The position numbers and the translations under genes are program-made. Under the pieces are notes generated by a model. It made no database searches. It was given only the letters and a program-made list of their open reading frames with translations, and was not told where the DNA came from. DNA of 64,000 bases from contig JAFZLB010000013.1 in the NCBI GenBank assembly GCA_017551665.1, positions 1 through 64,000 of the forward strand, given 5' to 3'. Positions within the stretch are counted from its first letter, which is position 1. Each line of letters opens with the position of its first letter. This document shows positions 1-7,537 of this stretch, in pieces. The DNA is from Lachnospiraceae bacterium (GTDB lineage Bacteria; Bacillota; Clostridia; Lachnospirales; Lachnospiraceae).

Positions 1-12
1 ATAATTCATTTG

Positions 13-109
13 ATGACCTCCATTTGTATGCGGTAACCCCTGTTGCCTGTTGAGTATTTCCAACTTATAGGTTACAGGTAAATCCACGAACCTACAAATC
101 GGAGGTCAT
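13..109. repeat. Long imperfect inverted repeat at window edge
   Basis: Arms at 13-28 and 93-109 pair over 16 bp with a single one-base bulge (ATGACCTCC on one side, GGAGGTCAT on the other). The 64-base interior holds a second, weaker pairing (GTAACC near 32-38 with GGTTAC near 70-75). No protein is encoded. It could be a structured RNA, a terminator remnant of a gene left of the window, or a miniature mobile element. Nothing in it matches a riboswitch that I know. Confidence 0.5.
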
Positions 110-145
110 TACATATTGTCTACCGACCCGACTGTTTTGCGTTCC

Positions 146-183
146 GCCACGGATGGCGGAACAGGAGGGGAGTGTGGTATAAT
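146..183 (+). promoter_or_regulatory. degV promoter with shared upstream element
   Basis: An extended -10 (TGGTATAAT, 175-183) sits 33 bases before the degV ATG. Upstream lies an inverted repeat (TTCCGCCA, CGGA, TGGCGGAA at 142-161) followed by CAGGAGGGG. No TTGACA-like -35 is present. From 146 to 183 the sequence matches the deoC upstream region at 34 of 38 positions, and part of it recurs before udp. Confidence 0.65.
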
Positions 184-216
184 AATTTCATTCATTCGAA
201 CCACGGGGGATGTATT

Positions 217-1080
217 ATGTCTTTTACTGTATTCGCGGACGGCAGCGCCAATCTGCCAAAAACCATGCTGGAAGGAATCACGCTTCTGCCCTGCACCTAC
301 ACCGTTGACGGGGAGCAGCGTGTGTATCACGGGGACGTGGACAGCTTTGACGGCCACGCCTTTTATGAGGAGCTGCGGAACGGACGTGACATCCGCACCT
401 CTCTTCTGAATACGAGACTCTTTCTGGATCACTTCACGCCGGTGCTGGAAAAGGGACGCGATGTCATTTACGTGGCCATGAGCTCCGGCATCAGCGGGAC
501 GTACAACGCGGCCGTTCTGGCGGCGCGCGAGCTCATGGACCGCTTCAAGGACCGCTTCGTGCACATCGTGGATTCCCTCGGCTGCGGCTTCGGGAACGGC
601 CTTTTGGCGACGCGGGCGGCACGCTTAAGCGAAGAAGGCACAGACGTCCGGGAAGCCGCGCGGATTCTTAACGAGGAAGTTCCCCACACCTGCCAGTACT
701 TCACCGTGGATGACCTGAATTTCCTGAAGCGGACCGGACGCGTCAGCGGCGCTTCCGCGGCCATCGGCACCGTCCTCAACATCAAGCCCATTCTCTTCGG
801 CGACGCCACCGGGCACATCATTTCCTGCATGAAAACAAGAGGCAGGAAAAAGGCCATCGAAGCACTGGTAACTAAATACAAGGAGAAAAAACTGGATCTG
901 CAGGACCAGCCGGTCTGCATTTCGCACGGCGACTGCCTCGAAGACGCGCAGCAGTTGGCGGACATGGTCAGCGCCGTGACGCCCGGAATTCCATTGACGG
1001 TCTGCCAGCACGAGCCCTTTTCCGGCTCCCATGTGGGGCCCGGGATGCTGGCGCTGTTCTTCCGGGGAAAAGAGCGTTAA
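217..1080 (+). CDS. DegV/FakB family fatty-acid-binding protein
   Basis: The product is 287 residues, the usual length for the DegV family. These soluble proteins bind a fatty acid and, as FakB, present it to the kinase FakA for phosphorylation and entry into phospholipid synthesis. Family marks are TSLLNT at 61-66, the lipid-contacting SSGISGTYN at 89-97, the block FTVDDLNFLKRTGRVSG in the second half, and a terminal GSHVGPGM whose histidine is near 272. The ATG at 217 has GGGGGA six bases upstream, so I prefer it to the longer frame from 172. The gene stands alone, convergent with murA. Which fatty acid it prefers cannot be read from the sequence. Confidence 0.9.
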   Translation: MSFTVFADGSANLPKTMLEGITLLPCTYTVDGEQRVYHGDVDSFDGHAFYEELRNGRDIRTSLLNTRLFLDHFTPVLEKGRDVIYVAMSSGISGTYNAAVLAARELMDRFKDRFVHIVDSLGCGFGNGLLATRAARLSEEGTDVREAARILNEEVPHTCQYFTVDDLNFLKRTGRVSGASAAIGTVLNIKPILFGDATGHIISCMKTRGRKKAIEALVTKYKEKKLDLQDQPVCISHGDCLEDAQQLADMVSAVTPGIPLTVCQHEPFSGSHVGPGMLALFFRGKER

Positions 1081-1086
1081 GCAAAA

Positions 1087-1107
1087 GGAGCGCTCCATGA
1101 GCGCTCC
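1087..1107. terminator. Convergent hairpin terminator, degV/murA
   Basis: A perfect 9-bp stem (GGAGCGCTC, loop CAT, GAGCGCTCC) lies between the two convergent genes. On the minus strand it is followed by TTTTGC, so it mainly fits the end of murA. On the plus strand only GTTTA follows, so termination there would be weaker. Confidence 0.7.
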
Positions 1108-1128
1108 GGAGTTTACGCGTATTTCAAT

Positions 1129-2421
1129 TTAAGCGTATTTCAGTTTGAATTTCTGGAGTTCGCGATCGCTGTCGGTCTTTTCGATTCTCGCGCCCAGCGC
1201 GCGCAGCTTATTCGGAAGATCCTCATAGCCCCGTTCCACAAAATGAATGCCGCGGATGGTGGTAAAGCCCTCCGCCATGAGTCCCGCAATGACAAGCGCC
1301 GCGCCCGCGCGGAGATCCGGCGCGTTGATCTGCGCACCCGTCAGAACCTCGCGGCCCGTGACGATGGCCGTGGAAGATTCCACCTTGATGCGCGCGCCCA
1401 TCTTTGTCAGTTCATCCACATATTTGAAACGGTTTTCGAAGATGGATTCGGAAACAATGGAGGTGCCGCTGGCAAGCGCAAGCGCCGTGGTGATCTGCGG
1501 CTGCATGTCCGTCGGAAAGCCGGGGTAGGGCAGGGTCTTGACATGTGTGGCGTTCAGTCTTCTGGACGCAACGACGCGCAGCATGTCATCCGATTCGTGA
1601 ATGCGGCAGCCCATTTCGGCGAGCTTCGCGGAGATGGACTCCAAATGCTTCGGGATGACGTTGTGCAGCGTGACATCGCCGTGTGTCGCGGCCGCCGCCA
1701 CCATGAAGGTCCCGGCCTCGATCTGATCCGGGATGATGGCGTAGCGCGTGCCGTGGAGCTTTTGCACGCCGCGGATGCGGATGACGTCCGTACCGGCGCC
1801 GCGGATGTTCGCGCCCATGCTGTTCAAAAAGTTCGCGAGATCAACGACATGCGGTTCCCTCGCGGCGTTTTCAATCGTCGTCTTGCCCTCCGCGAGACAG
1901 GCCGCCATCATGATGTTGATCGTGGCGCCGACGGAGACCACGTCCAGATAAATGTGCGCGCCCAGCAGACGCTCCGCCTTCGTGTTGATGAAGCCGTGCG
2001 CGGTATCGACCTCCGCGCCCAGCGCCTCGAAGCCCTTGATGTGCTGGTCAATCGGACGCAGGCCGATGTCACAGCCCGAAGGCAGCACGACGTTGATGTC
2101 CTTATACTTGCCGAGCATCGCGCCGATGAGGTAATACGAGGCGCGAATGCGCTTGATGGATTCGTTTTCGATGGGATGATTCTTCACATGCGACGCGTCG
2201 ATGCGGATCACGCGGTCCTTGTCCCGCTTCACGCGCACGCCGATGGATTCAATCGCCTCGATCAGCGCACGGGTGTCCTTGACATCCGGCACGTTCTCGA
2301 TCTCGACGACATCATCCGTCATGGTGGCCGCCGCCAGAATCGGCAACGCGGCGTTTTTGGCTCCCCCGATGGTGACTTCCCCGACGAGCGGAATACCGCC
2401 CTTGATTACAAACTGTTCCAT
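1129..2421 (-). CDS. murA: UDP-N-acetylglucosamine 1-carboxyvinyltransferase
   Basis: MurA moves enolpyruvate from PEP to UDP-GlcNAc, the first committed step of peptidoglycan synthesis, in the cytosol. The 430-residue length is normal. Visible marks are the PEP-binding Lys-Asn pair in GGAKNAALP (K22, N23) and the catalytic loop PSGCDIGLRP with cysteine near 117, the residue alkylated by fosfomycin, so a fosfomycin-sensitive type is expected. It follows the M23 peptidase gene but has its own strong promoter at 2474-2502. The ribosome site (GAGGA) is rather far, about 13 bases, from the ATG. Just after the stop, a copy of the last coding bases (TGAAATACGC) is repeated. I cannot tell whether the genome has a second paralogue (MurZ). 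Confidence 0.97.
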   Translation of the reverse strand: MEQFVIKGGIPLVGEVTIGGAKNAALPILAAATMTDDVVEIENVPDVKDTRALIEAIESIGVRVKRDKDRVIRIDASHVKNHPIENESIKRIRASYYLIGAMLGKYKDINVVLPSGCDIGLRPIDQHIKGFEALGAEVDTAHGFINTKAERLLGAHIYLDVVSVGATINIMMAACLAEGKTTIENAAREPHVVDLANFLNSMGANIRGAGTDVIRIRGVQKLHGTRYAIIPDQIEAGTFMVAAAATHGDVTLHNVIPKHLESISAKLAEMGCRIHESDDMLRVVASRRLNATHVKTLPYPGFPTDMQPQITTALALASGTSIVSESIFENRFKYVDELTKMGARIKVESSTAIVTGREVLTGAQINAPDLRAGAALVIAGLMAEGFTTIRGIHFVERGYEDLPNKLRALGARIEKTDSDRELQKFKLKYA

Positions 2422-2473
2422 ACTGCTAAATCTGTCCTCTTTTCAAATTTTCCTGCTATATCTTGTGGTTTTT

Positions 2474-2502
2474 ATGATAACTTATATACGTTATTTTGTC
2501 AA
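2474..2502 (-). promoter_or_regulatory. murA promoter
   Basis: A minus-strand -35 TTGACA (2502-2497), a 17-base spacer and a -10 TATCAT (2479-2474) form a near-consensus sigma-A promoter. The -35 lies right next to the stop codon of the M23 peptidase gene. Confidence 0.85.
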
Positions 2503-2503
2503 C

Positions 2504-4066
2504 TTACTGTATGACCCCTAACGGATCCACCGCCTGTCCGCCGATGCGCACCTCAAAGTGCAGATGCGGTCCCGTGGAGTTGCCGGTGGAGCCGGACAGT
2601 CCGATGCGGTCTAACTGGTTGACATACTGCCCCACGCTGCAGAGCACGCGCGACATGTGCGCGTAGCGCGTCTGACGGCCGTCCGGATGATCAATGAACA
2701 CCACATAGCCGTAAGAGCCCATCCAGCCCGCGTAGGTGACCCTGCCGCCGCAGGACGCGAAGATGGAGGTGCCCATCGGACAGGCCCAGTCGATGCCCGA
2801 ATGCGTCCCGGCCCTGCCGCGCAGCACGCGGTAACCGAAGCGGGAGGAAATCATGCCGCCGGAAATCGGTTTGATGTAAATCGGGCGCACCTTGGTGCCG
2901 CGTTCGATGATCTGCGCCACCGCTTCCTGCGTAACCTCTTCCTTGACAATCTCACGCTCGGTGGCCGCGCCGTCCACATATCCCGTCAGCGCGATGATGC
3001 GCCGGTGTCCCGTGACGCCCTCGCGCAAAACGGCGCTCTCGTCCTGGTACCAGTTGTCGTTATACACATACTCCGTCGGAAGCGTAAAGTCCTCTTCCAC
3101 ATATTCTTCCATCGTGTAATTCACGGAGAGCAAAGGCTCCGGCACCGTGACCGTCAGCTGGTCTCCCACACGGATGGTGGAGTTTTCGTTTTCCAGAATC
3201 TCGTTCATGGCGATGAGCTGTTCCAGCGTCAGATCATAGCGCATGGCGATCTCGCCGGTGGTATCTCCCGCCACCACCTCATAAATCTTATTCGTCTCCG
3301 TGTCCTTCGTGACCTCGGAGATGGCGTCACCCACGGGCGTGATTTCCTCCGCGGGCAGATAGGATTCCACAATCTCGACCTTGTCGCCGAGGGAAAGATC
3401 GGTCAGGCCTAAATGAAAGGCGGAAAAATCCAGCTCGTCCGGCGAAGGCTCCGCCTGTTTCAGCGCTTCCGCCATGTAGCGGTCCGCGCCCGAAAGCAAC
3501 AGTCCCTTGCCCATCTCCCGTTCCTGGCGCACGGCTTCCTTGGTGATGATGGAGGCCGTCAGCACGTTGATCTCACGGCTGCCGTCCAGGGCGAGGGACA
3601 CATCATACTCATCTTCCGTATCAATCTGGCGTTTCGAAGCATACAGAAGCTCATAGACATCACTCATGGAAGAAAGATTCACGGCATACTCATTGATCTT
3701 CACGGTGAAGCTGTGGCTTAAGGTGGACTTCTGTCCCGCCCGCAGCGCTTCCGTCATGTTTTCGATGATGGTTTCCGTGGAATCAATGCGGCCGATGGCG
3801 ACCCTATCCTTCGTCAGGGAAAGCTCGCTCTCCGCAAGGAGCATACTTTCCCCGTCTCCCGAAAGGTTGCGTCTCGCCTCGCGCAGACAGTCCTGTACCT
3901 GTTCTTCGCTGGCAAGCGCGCCGATCTCCGTGCCGTTCAGGGTAATGTGAATATAGTTGCTGCCGTCCGCCGCGGAGGTGCGGAAGGTCGGTAACAACAG
4001 CAGCCAACAGACTGCGGCGGCACAAAACGCCGTAATATAACTGAACAAAAGCTTTCCGGAACGCAT
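2504..4066 (-). CDS. LysM/G5-like/M23 cell-wall endopeptidase
   Basis: A 520-residue exported or membrane-anchored peptidoglycan hydrolase. An N-terminal hydrophobic segment (about 7-29) is a signal anchor. Residues of about 30-255 are a helical or mixed region I do not recognise. A LysM module (about 261-309, starting YEVVAGDTTGEIAMRY) should bind glycan. A G5-like stretch follows (about 330-395, with the typical REIVKEEVTQ strand). The C-terminal zinc metallopeptidase M23 domain (about 405-520) carries HSGID near 420 and HLHFE near 500, which supply the zinc ligands. It is the last gene of a leftward run starting at the LCP gene, 13 bases after the coiled-coil gene. It probably cleaves peptide cross-links during wall growth. 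Similar architectures occur in many Clostridia. Confidence 0.9.
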   Translation of the reverse strand: MRSGKLLFSYITAFCAAAVCWLLLLPTFRTSAADGSNYIHITLNGTEIGALASEEQVQDCLREARRNLSGDGESMLLAESELSLTKDRVAIGRIDSTETIIENMTEALRAGQKSTLSHSFTVKINEYAVNLSSMSDVYELLYASKRQIDTEDEYDVSLALDGSREINVLTASIITKEAVRQEREMGKGLLLSGADRYMAEALKQAEPSPDELDFSAFHLGLTDLSLGDKVEIVESYLPAEEITPVGDAISEVTKDTETNKIYEVVAGDTTGEIAMRYDLTLEQLIAMNEILENENSTIRVGDQLTVTVPEPLLSVNYTMEEYVEEDFTLPTEYVYNDNWYQDESAVLREGVTGHRRIIALTGYVDGAATEREIVKEEVTQEAVAQIIERGTKVRPIYIKPISGGMISSRFGYRVLRGRAGTHSGIDWACPMGTSIFASCGGRVTYAGWMGSYGYVVFIDHPDGRQTRYAHMSRVLCSVGQYVNQLDRIGLSGSTGNSTGPHLHFEVRIGGQAVDPLGVIQ

Positions 4067-4079
4067 GAAACCCTGACCC

Positions 4080-4649
4080 TTAGAAGGAAATCCCCATAAA
4101 CATCAGGACATTCAGCAGCAGCACCGCGATCATCGCCACCAGCATCAGGATGGACATGGTTCCGCTCTTGTCATTTCCGGCTTCTTTTTCCGCTTCCTTC
4201 GCTCCTTCTTCTTTTACCGTCTGCTTCAGCAGCGCCGCCGTCGCCTGACGGTCCTGCTCACGTTCCTGCGTACGCTCCAGCCGGTCCGCTTCCGCGTTCT
4301 TTTCGAGCGCGTCCATCCGTGCGTACAGCATCGAAAACTGTCTCGCGACTTCCGCCGTGATCGCCTCCGTCTGCTTTTTCTGCTCGTCCAGAATGACGGC
4401 CTGCACGTTACGGTAAATGCGCACGCCCGTATCATGCGTTTTGTCATTGGCGGAATCCAGCTTGTCATGCAGGCCGGCGATCGCTTCCATATTGCGGTCC
4501 GCCTGGTCCTTGAGCACGCTCAGCTCCTGCTCATAATGCTCCGCCTGTCTGCGCAGCCGTTCCTGCTCCGCCGCTTCCGCCTGCTGGTTTGCACGGATCA
4601 GATCCTGTGCCAGACTCTTTTCGGATAATGCGTCTAAGGTGTTTTCCAT
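4080..4649 (-). CDS. Coiled-coil protein with C-terminal membrane anchor
   Basis: A 189-residue protein from an ATG preceded by GGGAGAGAGAGG. A longer frame from 4694 lacks such a site and would overlap the upstream gene. Residues of about 10-140 are charged, Gln/Glu/Arg-rich and predicted coiled coil. Residues of about 141-165 are Lys/Glu-rich, and about 166-187 form one strongly hydrophobic membrane segment ending in GISF, so it is a tail-anchored protein facing the cytosol. I recognise no named family. Its position, 34 bases after the alarmone synthetase gene and just before the M23 gene, suggests an envelope-related scaffold, but that is only context. Confidence 0.7.
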   Translation of the reverse strand: MENTLDALSEKSLAQDLIRANQQAEAAEQERLRRQAEHYEQELSVLKDQADRNMEAIAGLHDKLDSANDKTHDTGVRIYRNVQAVILDEQKKQTEAITAEVARQFSMLYARMDALEKNAEADRLERTQEREQDRQATAALLKQTVKEEGAKEAEKEAGNDKSGTMSILMLVAMIAVLLLNVLMFMGISF

Positions 4650-4683
4650 GCCTCTCTCTCCCGTTCCGCTTGCGCGGTGTTTG

Positions 4684-5376
4684 TTATGTTGCAACCGTTT
4701 CCGTTTCTTTTTCTGCCGTTTCTTCCTGCGCGCTTTCTCCTTCGTTTTCCATGACCGCGCGGATCTCTTCGTTGAGTTCCATCATCCGCTCGTCCAGCGC
4801 GGAGACCATGTGCGAACACTCCAGAAGATCTTTGCTGATGTGACCCGGCGCGTTGCCCTCGAACTTGTAGCGGATCTTGTGTTCCAGGGACGCCCAGAAA
4901 TCCATCGCCACCGTGCGGATCTGCAGCTCCAGCCTTGTGTCGATGATGCGGTCCGACAAAAAGACCGGAATCGCGATCACCATGTGGTAGCTGCGGTAAC
5001 CTGTGTCCTTCGGATATTGGATGTAGTCCTTGACCGCGATGACCTTGATGTCCGACTGGTTACTGATCATCTCCGCGATCTTGTATATATCCGGTGTAAA
5101 GGAACAGATCACCCGGAAGCCCGCAATGTCATTTACATATTTTATCATATTTTCGATCGTCGCGTCATATCCGTGCCGTTTCAGCTTTTTGACGATCGAT
5201 TCCGGTGTCTTGACCCTGCCCTTGGTGTGTTCGATCGGGTTATAGCGATGCACCTGCTGAAACTCGTCAATCAGGATCCCGATCCTTGTATCCATCTGTC
5301 TGAGCGCGGCGTTATAAACCAGTGTCACTTCTTCCCATGTGCTGATTTCCGCTTCGCTGCCGACCTTCAGTTCCAC
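4684..5376 (-). CDS. Small alarmone synthetase (RelA/SpoT synthetase domain)
   Basis: This protein has a RelA/SpoT-type (p)ppGpp synthetase domain and no HD hydrolase, TGS or ACT domain, as in the single-domain small alarmone synthetases (RelP/RelQ type). It would transfer pyrophosphate from ATP to GDP or GTP. Motifs are GFRVICSF (about 85), the G-loop region DTGYRSYH (about 123-130) and LELQIRTVAMDFWASLEHK (about 150-168). I chose the GTG at 5376 (230 residues) because GAGGGG lies seven bases before it, just after the stop of the upstream glycosyltransferase. The frame stays open to another GTG at 5502, which would overlap that gene by 115 bases. Linkage to envelope genes is notable, since in Firmicutes such enzymes are often induced by wall stress. 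Confidence 0.85.
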   Translation of the reverse strand: MELKVGSEAEISTWEEVTLVYNAALRQMDTRIGILIDEFQQVHRYNPIEHTKGRVKTPESIVKKLKRHGYDATIENMIKYVNDIAGFRVICSFTPDIYKIAEMISNQSDIKVIAVKDYIQYPKDTGYRSYHMVIAIPVFLSDRIIDTRLELQIRTVAMDFWASLEHKIRYKFEGNAPGHISKDLLECSHMVSALDERMMELNEEIRAVMENEGESAQEETAEKETETVAT

Positions 5377-5387
5377 ATCGTCACCCC

Positions 5388-6335
5388 TCAGGCCCTTCCC
5401 CGCTGCCAGTATCTTTTGTTCATCGAAAAGGCCTTCCGCAGTCCGTTCGGAAGGATCCGGTATCGCTTCCCGAAGGCAAAGCCCGCGTAGCGGAACGCGC
5501 ACTGCAACAAAAAGTACGGTACACGGCCACCCTGTCGTACGCGCCGTAAGGTGCGGATTGTTTCCTTTACGAAGCGTCCGCCTTCCTTCGCCGGCGGTGC
5601 GCCTTCAAACACTTCTTTGCGGATCGCCTGGGAAGCGCCGTTGTCAAAGCTGCGTTTGAACTGTGCCTTCAGTTTATAGGCGTGCGCGTGCACCACCTGT
5701 GCGTCCGCCCGGTACGCGACGGCGTAGCCCTCTCTTAGGATGCGTGCCGCGTATACCATGTCTTCGTTAAAAATCGCGGGTGCCTCAAAACCGCCGCTGC
5801 GGTCAAAAATGTCCCTGCGATACATCGCGCAGACATTGGAGCAGAAAAAGGTTTTGATGCCCATGCGCGGCAAATCGTCAATCGTTTTGCGGATGTTCTC
5901 CGCCGGGTAATTGAAGCGTCTCGCGCATTTCTCCGCGACGGATGCGTCCGTTCCCGTCAGCTGCCTCGCGTAGACCACCGCAGTTTCGGGATCCTCAAAG
6001 GCTTCCTTCAGACGTTCCGTCAGGTGGTCATCCGCGGGGACGGCGTCCTGCGTCATCATCAGGAAGGCCTCCGCGCCTTCTTCCGTCTTCGACACGCCCA
6101 TGTTCCGCGTCGCCGCGTGGTCATATTCGGCCTGCGGCACCCGGTAGGTGCGGATGCGCGCGTCCTTTTCCGCAAGGCGCTCCATGAGCGATGTCGTCTC
6201 TTCCTCCCTTCCCTCCGGCTCCGTCACCAAAAGCAGGATATGCCTCGGCTGCGCCACCTGGCGGCAGAGGGATTTGAGGATCGCGTCCAGTTTTTCGTCC
6301 GGCCTGTATACCGGTATGATCACGTCAAAGATCAT
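5388..6335 (-). CDS. GT-A family 2 glycosyltransferase
   Basis: A 315-residue family 2 glycosyltransferase. The nucleotide-sugar fold starts immediately (DVIIPVYRPDEKLDAI), with TRNMGV near 75-80 and an acidic MTQDAVP motif in place of a classic DxD near 93-99. The second half, with FNEDMVYAARILREGY, is typical of the acceptor side of rhamnosyltransferase-like enzymes. There is no membrane span, so it acts on the cytosolic face on lipid-linked sugars. It starts four bases after the LCP gene stop, so the two are probably co-translated. Donor and acceptor sugars cannot be read. A dTDP-sugar donor is possible because rfbABC lie 21 kb away. Confidence 0.85.
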   Translation of the reverse strand: MIFDVIIPVYRPDEKLDAILKSLCRQVAQPRHILLLVTEPEGREEETTSLMERLAEKDARIRTYRVPQAEYDHAATRNMGVSKTEEGAEAFLMMTQDAVPADDHLTERLKEAFEDPETAVVYARQLTGTDASVAEKCARRFNYPAENIRKTIDDLPRMGIKTFFCSNVCAMYRRDIFDRSGGFEAPAIFNEDMVYAARILREGYAVAYRADAQVVHAHAYKLKAQFKRSFDNGASQAIRKEVFEGAPPAKEGGRFVKETIRTLRRVRQGGRVPYFLLQCAFRYAGFAFGKRYRILPNGLRKAFSMNKRYWQRGRA

Positions 6336-6338
6336 ATC

Positions 6339-7439
6339 TTAACGTAAGTATTGCGCAACATGTTGTTTGATCGTCTCAGAGTACGAACGGACCTGCGCCG
6401 TGGGCACGTAGCCGGGATCATTGTAAAGGAACTCATGCAGCCAGCTTACGTTGGTCTCCAGATCCAGCGGCACCACACAGCTGCCCTGCCGTCCCATGAG
6501 ACCCGCCGTCAGCTTGTCCATCTGCGGAAAGCCCGCCTGTCCCGCGATATCCAGGGAACCGATGTCGGCCAGGAGTCCCGTGATTTCCGCAAAGCTCATG
6601 GAGGTGTAGGTCTCCGGAAAGACGCTTTCCGCAACGGCGGAGAGCTGCGCGAAGCTCGCGCTCTTGGCCTTCTGGAACGTCGCCATCAGGACATCGCGTT
6701 GGTGGGAGGCTCTCGCGAAGTCATCCCCCGCGATGAAGCGGATGCGGCAGTAGGCCGTGGCCTGTTTGCCGGTCAGGGTCTGCAGCCCGCCGTGGGTCAG
6801 CTCCGGATCCGGTGTGCGTCCCATCTCCTCCGACATGCCGATCTGGTACAGGTTTGTGTAATGAACCGCGTCCTCCATCACGTCCACCTCAATGCCGCCC
6901 AAAGCATCAATGGTATCGGCCAGTCCCTCAAAGCCCACCGTCACGAAATCCGTGATGTTCAAGTCCAGGCTTTTGTTCAGCATGGTGATGGCCTTTTCGG
7001 GGCCGCCCGCGGAATAGGCGGCATTGCACTTCGTAAAGAAGTCATTGCCGTTGCTGTCCTTGCCGATGCTGAGGTAGGTATCGCGGTATATGGAGCACAG
7101 ACGCACCTCGCCGGTTTTTTTGTTGATGGCCGCGAGGATGATGACATCGCTTAAGGTGCCCTGCCCGAGGACCTGGTTGCGGGAATCCACGCCGAAAAAG
7201 GCGATCGTCCGGTAGCCCTGCAAGGATGCAAGCTCGGCGATGCCCTCGTTCATCTCCGCGAGGATTTTGGTATCGTCTATGTCCACCTTGCCGAGCTTCG
7301 AGACCGGTAACACCACAAACTTCAGTGCCAGTACCAGCGCCGCGATCACGACAAGTTCCACAAACAGCAATACAATATTGCGTGCCCTGCGCTTTCTTCT
7401 TTGCGTGGGCGACATTGTCTTTTTCTTTTTCTTACTCAT
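6339..7439 (-). CDS. LytR-CpsA-Psr (LCP) family transferase
   Basis: LCP enzymes move lipid-linked glycopolymers such as teichoic acids or capsule onto peptidoglycan, outside the membrane. The 366-residue protein has a basic cytosolic tail (about 1-20), one membrane span (about 22-44) and the LCP domain (about 85-300). Conserved pieces are FFGVDSRNQ, SDVIILAAINKKTGEV, CSIYRDTYLSIG, KCNAAYSAGGPEKA and RIRFIAGDDFARASHQRDV, which carry the polyprenyl-phosphate-binding Arg and Asp residues. I chose the ATG at 7439: the promoter at 7479-7507 predicts a start of transcription near 7472, and the frame's first codon (TTG, 7463) would be almost at the RNA end. The ribosome site is weak. A likely partner is the polysaccharide locus downstream. 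Confidence 0.92.
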   Translation of the reverse strand: MSKKKKKTMSPTQRRKRRARNIVLLFVELVVIAALVLALKFVVLPVSKLGKVDIDDTKILAEMNEGIAELASLQGYRTIAFFGVDSRNQVLGQGTLSDVIILAAINKKTGEVRLCSIYRDTYLSIGKDSNGNDFFTKCNAAYSAGGPEKAITMLNKSLDLNITDFVTVGFEGLADTIDALGGIEVDVMEDAVHYTNLYQIGMSEEMGRTPDPELTHGGLQTLTGKQATAYCRIRFIAGDDFARASHQRDVLMATFQKAKSASFAQLSAVAESVFPETYTSMSFAEITGLLADIGSLDIAGQAGFPQMDKLTAGLMGRQGSCVVPLDLETNVSWLHEFLYNDPGYVPTAQVRSYSETIKQHVAQYLR

Positions 7440-7478
7440 AATAATATGCCGAATCTGTTTCAAAAAATCGGCTAATCA

Positions 7479-7507
7479 GTTATATCATATCGCGGACATT
7501 ATTTCAA
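7479..7507 (-). promoter_or_regulatory. Promoter of LCP-GT-alarmone synthetase run
   Basis: A minus-strand -35 TTGAAA (7507-7502), 17-base spacer and -10 TATAAC (7484-7479). It lies in the 98-base gap between the wcaJ-like gene and the LCP gene. Confidence 0.7.
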
Positions 7508-7537
7508 GGGACGGGAATGCGCGTTCGGAACGCGTGT

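Noticed and set aside
5377..5502. Longer start of the alarmone synthetase
   Set aside because: It overlaps the preceding glycosyltransferase by 115 bases, and a better GTG with GAGGGG is present at 5376.
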